Position numbers and translations under genes: made by a program. Under the pieces are notes generated by a model. The model made no database searches. It worked only from the letters and a program-made list of their open reading frames with translations, and had not been told where the DNA came from. Of a stretch of 64,000 bases of DNA, positions 18,696 through 28,039 are shown piece by piece. Position 1 is the first letter of the stretch, and the number at the start of each line of letters is the position of its first letter. The stretch comes from Chitinophaga jiangningensis (GTDB lineage Bacteria; Bacteroidota; Bacteroidia; Chitinophagales; Chitinophagaceae), in contig NZ_FRBL01000009.1 of assembly GCF_900142605.1 (NCBI RefSeq), positions 62,001-126,000 on the forward strand, in the 5' to 3' direction.

Positions 18696-21053
18696 TTATT
18701 GTACTACTATTTTTTTCGTGAATTTTTCCTTCGAGGAGGTGACGGCAGTAATAAAATACACCCCTTTCTCCAGCTGATATTCCTTCCTGGTAGCGCCTTG
18801 CGGCACTGTTCTTCTTTCGGCGTGCACCACCTTCCCATTTACATCGGCAATCAGAATTTCCAGCTGCTGTGGCTTATCATTGCGGATTTCCACCTGGATG
18901 CGGCCGTTGGTGGAAGGATTCGGGAACACATCCAGATCAAATGGCAGCACAGTAGTTTGTGGCTTGCCAAGGGTTGCCACCAGCGCAGGGGCAGCTACTA
19001 CCGTAAACGTATCCTTCACACACTGGCTGGCGGCTACGCTGTTATCAGCCACCGTATATACCGTGGTACCAACAGCGGGTGTGATGGTTACGGAAGATGT
19101 TGAAGCCCCGGTGCTCCATGCGTAAGTGCCGGGCCAGTACGCGCTCAGCACCAGTGGCTGGGCAGCGGTGGCGTTTATCACCCTGTTTTTATTTACATCT
19201 TTGAGAATGGTAAACTTGTCCTTAATAGTGTTATCCGCGGCCACCCATTTGGCATCCAGCCGGTTACCTTCTACTTCTACTACAAGCGAGCCGCCGTTGG
19301 TAGCATTCGCATAATAGGAAGAAGCATGCGGAAAGGAGGACTGGGTACCGCCTACCTGACCGGCAGAACCAGCCACTACATACACAGTTCCATGATTGCC
19401 CTTTGTGGCCGTAGAAAAATACGGACAGGAGTTGCTGGTACCATCATATTTAGCGCTGCTGGAGGATACGGCATGGGTAGTCATGCTGAAGGTATTTTCC
19501 AGGCCGTAGTGTCCTTTCATCAGGTAGGAGCGCTCATAGTCGTGGCTATGACCGTTCAGGATCAGGTCTACCCCGTAACGTTCAAGGATGCGGATCAGGT
19601 TTTGCCTGATGTTGGTAAGATCACTGTTGGTATCGGAGTTATGACTACCCATGGTATAAGGCGGATGGTGCCAGTAGGCAATTACCCATTTGCGGGTGTT
19701 GGCGGCCAGGTCGTTTTTGAGCCATTGCACCTGTGTGCTGGTGGTATCAAAAAAGCGCTTACCACTTTCGAGGCCATATGAATCCAGGCACACGAAGTGG
19801 ACATCGCCGTAGTCGAACGAATAATATTCCTCTTTACCCGAAGCCAGGCCACCACATTCCCCGGCAGACGGCAGTGTGAAATTGGAGAGGTAAGGAATGT
19901 TATGCGACGTTTGCAGGGTGCTGCTGTTATCGTAATCATGGTTACCTAATGTAGGAAACAGCAGTACATTTTTCAGCAGGTCGTTTTTATACATCTCAAA
20001 GAAATTGGACTGATACTCGGTATCATATCCGCCGTTGTAGGCATTATCGCCCAGCAGCAGCCATACATCGGTATGATTGGTACCCATGTAGCTGAGGTAG
20101 GCATTGCGTACATTGGTTTGCACGCTTGAGGCGGTGCCACAATCGCCATACGCTGCAATGCGTATTTTACGTGTAGTCGTGGCCGGTGGCGCTGTTACAA
20201 AGTAGTTATCCGCACCTGCCTGCAACACATTGGTGCTGTTGCCGATGCTGTAATAATATTTCGTATCCGGTTGCAGCCCGCTCACCCGCAGCTCATGTTC
20301 GGTGAGTGAGGTCGTGTGCACAACGCTGTCGTTCAGTGCGGTGGCCGACAGGCCATACTTCACCTTGCCGGTGGTGGCAATGTCGGTGCGCCAGCGCAGC
20401 GTTACGGCCGACTGATTCCCCATTTGCAGGTAGGGCCCCCGGATCACCTGCGGTATGGTGCTGGCGGTGTTGCCTTTGAACTGCAGATCGAAGGAGAGGT
20501 CGCTGCTGGTGGCGCTGGTTTGGTGTACTTCTACGGCAATCGTGTTATTACCTTCGGTGATCAGGCCTGCTGCCACACTGGCGGTAAACACGGTAGCGCC
20601 GCCGTCGCTGGCATTGGAGGCCAGTGTGGTGTAGCTGATGGTGCCGGTGGGGAGGTTATTACGGACTACTTCCGTGCCGTTAATGTAGATCACCAGGCCG
20701 TCATCTCTCTTATACTCCAGCGTGAACCCGGTATAGGCTGCGGCGCCGGTCACGTTGAAGGTTTTACGGAAATAGGTGGTGATGTACTTGGCGGAGGAAC
20801 TGCTGCCATAGCTTACCACGGTGGCCTCGTCGCCATCGCCGTAGCCCAGCTGCGCCGGACCGCTGGCCCAGGCAGCATCGCTGAAAGCAGGGGCTCTCCA
20901 GGCGGTGCCCTGGTTGGTACCATTGTCCAGGTATTTCCAGGTTGATCCGAATGGTAATAGGTTGGTTTGGGCGTGTGTGGTTGGTGATAGCATGCCAGTA
21001 CATAGGCATAACGATAGCAATGCCTTGCATACAGATGATAGGGAAGATTTCAT
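18696..21053 (-). CDS. Secreted purple-acid-phosphatase-like metallophosphoesterase with T9SS sorting domain
   Basis: 785 residues from ATG 21053, which gives a signal peptide (MKSSLSSVCKALLSLCLCTG...); the open frame continues upstream without one. After an N-terminal jelly-roll-like region (to ~200) comes a fibronectin-like domain (~205-295), as in purple acid phosphatases. The dinuclear-metal phosphoesterase core follows (~300-555). Its ligand motifs are all present: GDCG, GDNAYNGGY, GNHDY, WHHPP and NGHSHDYERS. A PKD/SprB-like segment follows, and the last ~75 residues are a type IX secretion tail (FPNPSTNGRIQVEI ... GVYFITAV ... KKIVVQ). It should be exported and attached to the cell surface, releasing phosphate from esters. 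Divergent from the cytochrome c peroxidase gene. Confidence 0.9.
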   Translation of the reverse strand: MKSSLSSVCKALLSLCLCTGMLSPTTHAQTNLLPFGSTWKYLDNGTNQGTAWRAPAFSDAAWASGPAQLGYGDGDEATVVSYGSSSSAKYITTYFRKTFNVTGAAAYTGFTLEYKRDDGLVIYINGTEVVRNNLPTGTISYTTLASNASDGGATVFTASVAAGLITEGNNTIAVEVHQTSATSSDLSFDLQFKGNTASTIPQVIRGPYLQMGNQSAVTLRWRTDIATTGKVKYGLSATALNDSVVHTTSLTEHELRVSGLQPDTKYYYSIGNSTNVLQAGADNYFVTAPPATTTRKIRIAAYGDCGTASSVQTNVRNAYLSYMGTNHTDVWLLLGDNAYNGGYDTEYQSNFFEMYKNDLLKNVLLFPTLGNHDYDNSSTLQTSHNIPYLSNFTLPSAGECGGLASGKEEYYSFDYGDVHFVCLDSYGLESGKRFFDTTSTQVQWLKNDLAANTRKWVIAYWHHPPYTMGSHNSDTNSDLTNIRQNLIRILERYGVDLILNGHSHDYERSYLMKGHYGLENTFSMTTHAVSSSSAKYDGTSNSCPYFSTATKGNHGTVYVVAGSAGQVGGTQSSFPHASSYYANATNGGSLVVEVEGNRLDAKWVAADNTIKDKFTILKDVNKNRVINATAAQPLVLSAYWPGTYAWSTGASTSSVTITPAVGTTVYTVADNSVAASQCVKDTFTVVAAPALVATLGKPQTTVLPFDLDVFPNPSTNGRIQVEIRNDKPQQLEILIADVNGKVVHAERRTVPQGATRKEYQLEKGVYFITAVTSSKEKFTKKIVVQ

Positions 21054-21136
21054 TGTGCTCTTTTTGGGTTTATACTTAAAAATATGATGAAAAATCAATA
21101 TTTTTAACACACTCAATTGCCCCTATACCCAAGCAC

Positions 21137-22972
21137 ATGAAAACCAATCAAATATTTTTTATACTTTTTTTTGCCACTGGTCTGCTTTTCTCATTTATTA
21201 CGCCAACGCCTGTACGAAGTACCACTGACAAAGTGGAAAGTTACTACCGCGAGGGGCTCGACAGCACCTATATGGCATTGCAGGCATTCAGCAATACCCT
21301 TGGTGCACTCGCTACCCCAAAGGAGCGGCTGGCCGCCTTTTATGAAGCGCGGCAACAGTACAAGCAGATTGAACTGCTGCTGGAATACTATCAGCCACAT
21401 CTGGCCCGCAGCATTAACGGACCGGCACTGCCTTATGCCGACGGGGAATCGTCCAAAGACATCATTCCCCCTGCTGGATTCCAGGTGATAGAAGAAATGC
21501 TGCAGGCCCCTAACGTAACCGTATATACGCTGATAGCATACAATGATCAACTGATCAGCATTTTCCGCCAGCTGATCCAAAATGAGGACCCAGTAGGATT
21601 TCAGGATAAATGGGTGTTTGATGCGATGCGACTGGAAGTATACCGCATTATTGCGCTGGGCATCAGCGGCTACGACTCCCCCGTGCTGCTGCATTCGATG
21701 CCTGAAGCCGCAGCGGCGCTCACCAGTATCAGGCAGGTGTTGGCGATGTATGACCCTGTTATCGCTTCCGACGAAATGGTTACTGCCAGGGATACGTTGT
21801 TCAATAAGGCGGTGCAATACCTGCACACGCACTCCAATTTCAACCGGTTCGACCGCCTGCATTTCATTACCAACTTTGCCAACCCTATCAGCAGGATGCT
21901 ATTAACCTGGCAAAACAAGCTGGGAATAGTCATTGAGCCGGAACGGCGCATCCTGCTGCCTACAGCGCCGCATTTGTTTGCCACCAGCTACTATCAACCC
22001 AATGGATACACGCCCAGCGCAGCGTCTGACCCTACCCCTGAAAAAGTAGCGTTGGGAAAATTATTATTCGCAGACGCACGGCTCTCCGGCGATGGCAGCC
22101 GCTCCTGTGCTTCCTGCCATAAACCGGAGCTGGCATTTACAGATGGATTGACTAAAAGTCCGGCCCTGGATGGGATACATACCGTGACACGCAACACACC
22201 CACCTTGCTGAACGTTGGTTTCCAATCCAAACTATTTTACGACTCCCGGGCAAATTTTATAGAAGACCAGGTGTTTGCCGTGGTACATAATACCGCAGAA
22301 ATGAATGGTTCCCTTCAACAGGCCGCTGCCATTTTTCAAAAGGATACCGTTTATCGGCAATTATTCCAATCTGCCTTTCCGGCGGATAAGGGTCCCCTTT
22401 CCACCGAACAGATCACCAATGCCCTGGCTTCCTATTTACGGTCACTTACGAGCTTAAACTCCCGCTTTGATCAGTATATGAACGGGGACAGTACTGCACT
22501 TACCCCCCGGGAACAAAAAGGTTTTAACCTGTTTATGGGCAAAGCAAAATGCGGCACTTGTCATTTTGCGCCACTGTTCAATGGCGTAGCGCCCCCCTAT
22601 TTCGCCGAGCCTGAATCGGAAGTACTGGGCGTACCTGCTACGCGTGCCAGGCACGCCGCGCTGGACACCGACGCCGGCAAATACCATCTCTACCCCATCT
22701 CCATTTTCAAATATGCGTTTAAGACACCCTCTGTAAGAAACAGTATGCTCACTGCGCCGTATATGCATAACGGTGTGTTTACCTCCATGAAGCAGGTCAT
22801 TAATTTTTATAATAAAGGAGGTGGTGCAGGGTTACATACGGCGCCTGAAAACCAGACCTTGCCGGAAGATAAACTACGGCTGAGCGGAAGGGAAAAGCGT
22901 GCGCTGATAGCGTTTCTTGGAGCACTGAATGATACAGCGCAGGCGGGTACTTTATCCGCACCTGCGCCATAG
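21137..22972 (+). CDS. Di-heme cytochrome c peroxidase family protein with N-terminal helical domain
   Basis: 611 residues, with a signal peptide or anchor at 1-20. Residues ~30-290 form a helical domain that is extra to the usual peroxidase; it recalls the imelysin-like or 'peroxidase-associated' modules seen in Bacteroidota. The catalytic part (~295-600) has two heme c sites, CASCH (Cys324-His328) and CGTCH (Cys472-His476), typical of the bacterial peroxidase/MauG group. Members reduce hydrogen peroxide or oxidise protein side chains in the periplasm. The gene is divergent from the secreted phosphatase and converges with the dienelactone-hydrolase-like gene, 7 bp between stops. Confidence 0.88.
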   Translation: MKTNQIFFILFFATGLLFSFITPTPVRSTTDKVESYYREGLDSTYMALQAFSNTLGALATPKERLAAFYEARQQYKQIELLLEYYQPHLARSINGPALPYADGESSKDIIPPAGFQVIEEMLQAPNVTVYTLIAYNDQLISIFRQLIQNEDPVGFQDKWVFDAMRLEVYRIIALGISGYDSPVLLHSMPEAAAALTSIRQVLAMYDPVIASDEMVTARDTLFNKAVQYLHTHSNFNRFDRLHFITNFANPISRMLLTWQNKLGIVIEPERRILLPTAPHLFATSYYQPNGYTPSAASDPTPEKVALGKLLFADARLSGDGSRSCASCHKPELAFTDGLTKSPALDGIHTVTRNTPTLLNVGFQSKLFYDSRANFIEDQVFAVVHNTAEMNGSLQQAAAIFQKDTVYRQLFQSAFPADKGPLSTEQITNALASYLRSLTSLNSRFDQYMNGDSTALTPREQKGFNLFMGKAKCGTCHFAPLFNGVAPPYFAEPESEVLGVPATRARHAALDTDAGKYHLYPISIFKYAFKTPSVRNSMLTAPYMHNGVFTSMKQVINFYNKGGGAGLHTAPENQTLPEDKLRLSGREKRALIAFLGALNDTAQAGTLSAPAP

Positions 22973-22979
22973 CCAGCTG

Positions 22980-23873
22980 CTAACTCAATTTCTCTTTAAA
23001 AAATTCAATCGTGCGTTTCCATGCCAGATCAGCCGCCTCTTTATCATAACGCGGCGTTGTATCATTATTGAAACCATGATTTACGTTCGGGTAAATATAG
23101 GCGGTATAATCTTTATGATTGACTTTAAGCGCTGCCTCATAAGCAGGCCACCCTTCATTTACACGGGTATCGAGGCCGGCATAGTGAATCAGCAGCGGTG
23201 CCTGAATTTGCGGCACCTGGTCCACCGGTGGCTGGCCACCATAAAAAGGCACCGCAGCCGACAAGGTAGGCACCCGTACTGCCATGAGGTTGGCTATTCC
23301 ACCACCAAAGCAGAATCCTACTACGCCTACTTTACCGTTACAGTCAGGATGTTGACGCAGGTATTCATACGCTGCAATAAAGTCTTCCAACATTTCATTT
23401 TTATCGCGCTTGCTCTGCAACTCCCTCCCCTGGTCATCATTACCGGGATAGCCGCCTAAAGGCGTGAGTGCATCCGGCGCAAGAGTAACGAAGCCTGCCA
23501 ATGCGGCTCTGCGTGCTACGTCGGCAATATGCGGGTTTAAACCACGATTTTCATGCACTACGATAATGCCTCCCAGCTTGCCTTTGGCATCTGCGGGTTT
23601 GGAGAGCAGGCCTTTCATTTTACCGCCTCCCTTAGGGGAATCGTAAGTAATGGTTTCAGACTTTAAGCGGGGATCGTCTTCCTTAACGCGAATACTGTCT
23701 TTATAGTCCGGCATCAGAAAGCTCATCAGCGAGCCAACGGTGAGGCCACCCACGGCATAGAGCGACAACTTTTCCATGAATAAGCGCCTGGGCAGGCGGT
23801 TGTGGGCGTAATCGTCGTACAGGTCAAAAACCTCCTGACTGATATCTTCCTTCTGAATATTTTTCTGGTCCAT
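22980..23873 (-). CDS. Dienelactone hydrolase family protein
   Basis: 297 residues from ATG 23873 (the open frame begins 51 bases earlier, but that part is not conserved-looking). Residues ~30-55 include RRLFMEKL followed by a hydrophobic stretch, either a Tat-like signal or a membrane anchor. The alpha/beta-hydrolase core carries the triad of dienelactone hydrolases: Cys188 in GFCFGG, Asp235 in AGLDTRVN and His266 in NVNHGF. The HENRGLNPHI segment is typical of the family. Family members hydrolyse lactones or small esters, and the substrate here is unknown. Transcribed away from the cytochrome gene of the tyrosinase operon and possibly read through from it. Confidence 0.9.
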   Translation of the reverse strand: MDQKNIQKEDISQEVFDLYDDYAHNRLPRRLFMEKLSLYAVGGLTVGSLMSFLMPDYKDSIRVKEDDPRLKSETITYDSPKGGGKMKGLLSKPADAKGKLGGIIVVHENRGLNPHIADVARRAALAGFVTLAPDALTPLGGYPGNDDQGRELQSKRDKNEMLEDFIAAYEYLRQHPDCNGKVGVVGFCFGGGIANLMAVRVPTLSAAVPFYGGQPPVDQVPQIQAPLLIHYAGLDTRVNEGWPAYEAALKVNHKDYTAYIYPNVNHGFNNDTTPRYDKEAADLAWKRTIEFFKEKLS

Positions 23874-23960
23874 AATTTTCCGGTGTTTGTTTTTAAAGAT
23901 AAAAATTACCCACCGGAAAGTCAACCCTGCACCGGGCTGATGCAGGGCTAACGCTGGAAA

Positions 23961-25460
23961 CTATTTAATACTCAGCCTTTCTATCTTTCTAAAGGCCCTT
24001 TCGTATCGTAATCTTTTATCGGAATTTTGCCCGATATCGGGTTTATCCACTGGTTTATTTACCGTATCACAAACAAAGGAGCAGTCGGCTCCCAGTCGGA
24101 ACTGCGCCACGCCGTGGCAGCCCTGGCAGCCACCCATTGAGAATTGCTTACCGTTATAGATGATGTTGACGCCACTATCGATCGGCGTATTGATGCTGGA
24201 TCCACGGAAGATCTGCAGCGTGGTATCCGATTCGATCACGTAGTTTGCCAGGAAGAAATTGTTGCTGTTGGAGTTGTTGGTAGTTTGCGCCTGTACACCT
24301 ATGAGGTTGTAATGCTGCCACACGGAATTGGTGCTCACGCTGCGCAGCAGGCGGTGGGCTTCATAATTAGCCTGGTTAGTGGCCTGGATGGGGTCATGTA
24401 CGCGAGGATAGCCCACGATTAAGCCGCCGTATTCCCTGCCGCTGTCGTCCAGCTTTACATAGCCGATGCTTTGCTGGGGCTTGGTTACATCTTCATGCTC
24501 CCAGGTGGCGAAAATGAAGTTGGGATAGTTACGGGTTTTGTGAATGATATGGATACCGATGAGCAGGTAAGTATCATTGATCAGCGCGGTAGTTCCGTCC
24601 GGGTTTTGCCGATAGGTGATCACTTTACGTTTGAAGTAAGTATCGGCAGCACCATCTTCCGGCAACAGTTTACGCCAGGCCGTTTTCACTTCTATGGCCC
24701 CTTCTTCATCCTTACTGCCGCTGGCATTGGAGCCGGTGCCGCAAGGCAGGCATACTACCTTTTCACTTTCAGGGCAGTCGCAGGAGCTGGTACCGCCTTT
24801 AAAATATTGGTTATAGGCCTGGATATTCCTGTAAGTGTTGATATTGGCCGCCTTTAACTTCGCTGCAGTATTGTAATATTTTCGGATGTACTCATACTCT
24901 GAGCGGTTTACTTTCGCCTGAAAGAGGATCTGTTGTTTTTGGCCATACAGGTTCGTATGTGCGTACATGTTACAGGAGCCTATTTCATTGTTTTCATCGA
25001 GGTTATGAAACAAATGAGCATCCGTATATATGTCCGGGGTAAAGCTGGCTTTTGTATATGAGTAGTTGGGTATTTTATCAAACGGCAGCATGTTGTCATT
25101 TCCAGGCCGCAGCTCTACCCGATGATTGTAGGTTTCCCAAACTGCCAGATCAGGATAACCATTTCTTTCACTGCTGTAGCTCCACCCATAATCAGGTTCT
25201 CCGCGTTGATAGGTTCTGCCTGAGTTAAAGTAACTGGAGCGCCAGTTGAGTGCCAGAAACTCATTCCATGCAAACTGGGCGAGGGTAAGGTCATCTGCAC
25301 CCAGTGCAACATCATGTGGGGGCTTTGCCATAAATGCGATGGCATACGCTTTAGGTGATTCACTGCCTTTGGCAAACAGTGATGCCGGTGTTTTAGTCAT
25401 CACCATCGCCCCGACGGTGACAGCAAACAGGAACAACACGATAATTATAGTCCTTTTCAT
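23961..25460 (-). CDS. Secreted c-type cytochrome-like protein of the tyrosinase operon
   Basis: 499 residues with an N-terminal hydrophobic signal or anchor (MKRTIIIVLFLFAVTVGAMVM). The only motif I can name is one heme c site near the C-terminus, CQGCH (Cys445-His449), in a GGCQGCHGVAQF context. Two more Cys pairs occur: SCDCPES / CLPCG near residue 225-240, and CSFVC just after the heme. The large N-terminal part has no family I recognise. It is the last gene of the operon, 64 bp after the tyrosinase gene, so an electron-transfer or protective role for the copper enzyme is plausible but inferred. Confidence 0.7.
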   Translation of the reverse strand: MKRTIIIVLFLFAVTVGAMVMTKTPASLFAKGSESPKAYAIAFMAKPPHDVALGADDLTLAQFAWNEFLALNWRSSYFNSGRTYQRGEPDYGWSYSSERNGYPDLAVWETYNHRVELRPGNDNMLPFDKIPNYSYTKASFTPDIYTDAHLFHNLDENNEIGSCNMYAHTNLYGQKQQILFQAKVNRSEYEYIRKYYNTAAKLKAANINTYRNIQAYNQYFKGGTSSCDCPESEKVVCLPCGTGSNASGSKDEEGAIEVKTAWRKLLPEDGAADTYFKRKVITYRQNPDGTTALINDTYLLIGIHIIHKTRNYPNFIFATWEHEDVTKPQQSIGYVKLDDSGREYGGLIVGYPRVHDPIQATNQANYEAHRLLRSVSTNSVWQHYNLIGVQAQTTNNSNSNNFFLANYVIESDTTLQIFRGSSINTPIDSGVNIIYNGKQFSMGGCQGCHGVAQFRLGADCSFVCDTVNKPVDKPDIGQNSDKRLRYERAFRKIERLSIK

Positions 25461-25524
25461 TTGGTTGATAATTTTAGGATGATAAAAAGCATGCCGCCCT
25501 TGCGGACGGCACTTCAGTTGATGG

Positions 25525-27093
25525 TTACAGGATTTCTAAGTTGATGGTATTTTCTGCTACGGCGGCGGTCAGCAGTGGTTGCGCCTCTTCTCTACCGGTG
25601 ATCTCTATACGAAAATTGGAAAGGTCACCATTTTTCTGCGCGAGGTTATCTACGTTGAAGAAGGCCTCGGCCTGCAGGTGTGCGCGACAATTCTCACAGC
25701 CCAACACATTCCAGCGGCTCAGCACAGAATGGTGCCCGATGTAGTAATCCTTACCACCAACATTGGCGTAGGCGGTGATTACAAAAGATCCGTAAATATT
25801 GCCACGGTTAATATTGCTCACGCGTAGCTTGTTGGTAGGTGGCGCTTCTGCCAGCTCTTCCCCATGCATAAACGAAATCTGGTCCAGTGAGCCCACGCTG
25901 TACGTATAACCGCATTGGTTTTCTATGTCCACTACATCGTTGCTGGTGTAGTAAATATCGGAATCACGTTTTTTGAAAGGTTTCAGCGGGGAGTCCAGCG
26001 TGAGTGGTTCATTAGGACCGTAACCCGCGCTGGGTCCGCCATCGCTGCTATTGGTGCCGGGGTAACCCGGGATGATGGTCAGGTTTTTTTGATAACCTTT
26101 CTTCTTTTGCCACACCCAAAATACGCGGTCGATATTACAGTGGTGAAAATAAAAGATGGGATCAAAACCAGCGGTATCATTTTCTCCCATATCTCCGTTG
26201 GCGCCCGGTATAGGTGAAAAATCGTGATCCTGCCCCGGTACGTTGAACCCGCCTACCGCCAGGTGGATATCATTATGCGGTGTTTCCAGCGCCACCACCA
26301 CTGGTGCATTGGGAAAATCCTTGTTCCACTGGGCGGAGGAGCTGATGTTGGAAAACACGGTGTAGTTAGGCGCATCCAGGCATTTGTGAAAGAGGATGGT
26401 AACACCGCCCAGCTTTAGGCGGTCGGCGATATCCGGCAGGGTGATCGTTTTGTTGAGCCAGCCTGTTACGTTATAGTTGAGCAGGTCCGTTGCCTCTTTA
26501 TAGTTCCATTGTGCATTATGCTGGTCGGATTTTTCCTTGTCGGCCGGCGTACCTACTAATCCGGAGTAAGGATAACGCACGGTGTCTGTACCGGCAGGTT
26601 TGGAATAGATCGATTTATCGCCCGACACGTCATCATTGATCGCCTTTTGGAATTTATAGGATTTCAGCGGATTATCGATGATGTTGCCACGGACATTCAC
26701 CTTGTCGAGGATCAGCGACCACGGTATGCCGCTAACAGTGGATTCGTGCTCCGTTTCATCCCAGTAAGGTAAGGTTACATCTTCGCAGCCTGGAATACTG
26801 CGCAGGGCATTTTCCAGGTTGAGCAGGTATACCCGGTGCCAGGTAGGAAACAGGATGTTGTTATGGTTGCACCAGCCGCCCCAGTAGTCTCCATCCGTGG
26901 CGCCTTTATCACGGAAAGGTTCGCCATGGAGGCCTCCTATATTAAAAAATGAATTGGGGTGATCGGGAGGTAGTTCTTTAATGCCCTTCCAGGCTAACAT
27001 TAGGTTTTCCAGCGGTTGCCTGTCACCTTTCAGATAGAATGTTTCCAGTTCGCGAAGGGAGCGGCGAACCCGGGGTGTAGCAGCATTTGCCAT
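25525..27093 (-). CDS. Tyrosinase family copper enzyme
   Basis: 522 residues. Tyrosinases oxidise phenols to o-quinones with molecular oxygen at a two-copper centre. Copper A ligands are His56 (GLHGEP), His77 (WCNHNN) and His86 (TWHRVYL). Copper B ligands are His273 and His277 (LETPHNDIHLAVGG) and His317 or His318 (FDPIFYFHHCNID). Cys75-Asn-His77 has the spacing of the Cys-His thioether link known from fungal tyrosinases and hemocyanins. A C-terminal part (~370-522) is beta-rich and could shield the site. No signal peptide is visible at the chosen start. The gene follows the upstream membrane-protein gene by 2 bp, so it is co-translated. Confidence 0.92.
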   Translation of the reverse strand: MANAATPRVRRSLRELETFYLKGDRQPLENLMLAWKGIKELPPDHPNSFFNIGGLHGEPFRDKGATDGDYWGGWCNHNNILFPTWHRVYLLNLENALRSIPGCEDVTLPYWDETEHESTVSGIPWSLILDKVNVRGNIIDNPLKSYKFQKAINDDVSGDKSIYSKPAGTDTVRYPYSGLVGTPADKEKSDQHNAQWNYKEATDLLNYNVTGWLNKTITLPDIADRLKLGGVTILFHKCLDAPNYTVFSNISSSAQWNKDFPNAPVVVALETPHNDIHLAVGGFNVPGQDHDFSPIPGANGDMGENDTAGFDPIFYFHHCNIDRVFWVWQKKKGYQKNLTIIPGYPGTNSSDGGPSAGYGPNEPLTLDSPLKPFKKRDSDIYYTSNDVVDIENQCGYTYSVGSLDQISFMHGEELAEAPPTNKLRVSNINRGNIYGSFVITAYANVGGKDYYIGHHSVLSRWNVLGCENCRAHLQAEAFFNVDNLAQKNGDLSNFRIEITGREEAQPLLTAAVAENTINLEIL

Positions 27094-27095
27094 AC

Positions 27096-27569
27096 TTATA
27101 GTTTTGGTTTTTTGAGAATTTGGTTAATTCGTTTGCTGTAATTTCCGTGGGGCATAAACGCTGCCAGCAGTGAGCCAATGATAATGGCTGCCATACCACC
27201 GATCATCATTACTTTGGTACCACCAGGTACAAACCGGGATAGTAGCAGGCAGGATGCACCTGCCAGGCTAAAGATGAAGGGTAATGGGCCTTTCAGGGGA
27301 ATAGCCCGGAACTGCCCCCCTACATGAAACAGCAGGAATACAGCCAATATCGGCAGCAGCCAGGGCATATACGGTAATTTAGCCAGGCCTATGCTGCCAA
27401 ACATACTCATATACACTGCCCAGCACACGGGGCATTTGGGAAAAAATGCGATGAGGATACTCAGGAGTATGGAGGGTACTGAGCGGGCGGATTTCTTTGA
27501 AACCCGCTTCCACGAAAGCTGCTCCTGGTACTTTGCCATCTGGCAATTACAGGTTACTTTGGTTTCCAT
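27096..27569 (-). CDS. Cys-rich small membrane protein, MerC-like pattern
   Basis: 157 residues with about four membrane helices. The soluble start contains CNC (METKVTCNCQ), and the first helix region carries FPKCPVCWAVYMSMFGSIGL. Paired cysteines at a membrane helix are seen in metal-transport proteins such as MerC/MerT. Its stop is 2 bp before the tyrosinase start, so delivery of copper, or redox support for the enzyme, is a fair inference. It has no resemblance to the classic tyrosinase chaperone MelC1. The family assignment is tentative, but gene and operon position are secure. Confidence 0.65.
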   Translation of the reverse strand: METKVTCNCQMAKYQEQLSWKRVSKKSARSVPSILLSILIAFFPKCPVCWAVYMSMFGSIGLAKLPYMPWLLPILAVFLLFHVGGQFRAIPLKGPLPFIFSLAGASCLLLSRFVPGGTKVMMIGGMAAIIIGSLLAAFMPHGNYSKRINQILKKPKL

Positions 27570-27598
27570 AGTAAGGAGGGTTATTGAGGGAGATACGA

Positions 27599-28039
27599 TT
27601 ACGCCGATTTGGTAACAGCTACTGCATAGCAGGTAGCTACCTCTCCTGCCTTGTGAATAGTACCGTCACTACCGGGATGATCCTTCAGGCGTACTACAGA
27701 GCCGGCGAGTACATTGGCCTGGGCTTTACCACCTTCTATTTTAGGCAGGCAGTACACTTCGTAGCCATACTCCCACAGCGACTGATTAGCGCCTTGCCCG
27801 TTGATACCGGTGCCGATCAAATAAAGTCCTTGTGGATTTGTGTCCAGCACTTTGCCTTTCAGTTCCAGGTTCCATTCACCCGGAATACCGATGTTGCCGG
27901 ATATTTCACCGTCGTCGCTGATTTTAAGATGAATAGTACCATCGCCAAGCTCCAGGTCATTAGGAGCGATGTTAAGGTCTGTTTTGTTTAAAAAGCTGCG
28001 GTACGACCAGGTAGTGTCGCCGGGATAGTTGATCTTCAT
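27599..28039 (-). CDS. Hypothetical protein heading the tyrosinase operon
   Basis: 146 residues. ATG at 28039 is preferred: the open frame extends to 28147 but that part is Cys-rich and unlike the rest. The sequence is beta-rich ('DGTIHLKISDDGEISGNIGIPGEWNLELKGKV') with polar turns, and has no signal peptide, membrane helix or known motif. It lies 29 bp before the Cys-rich membrane protein and is the first gene of the four. Its fold could be a jelly-roll or a lipocalin-like barrel. Confidence 0.65.
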   Translation of the reverse strand: MKINYPGDTTWSYRSFLNKTDLNIAPNDLELGDGTIHLKISDDGEISGNIGIPGEWNLELKGKVLDTNPQGLYLIGTGINGQGANQSLWEYGYEVYCLPKIEGGKAQANVLAGSVVRLKDHPGSDGTIHKAGEVATCYAVAVTKSA

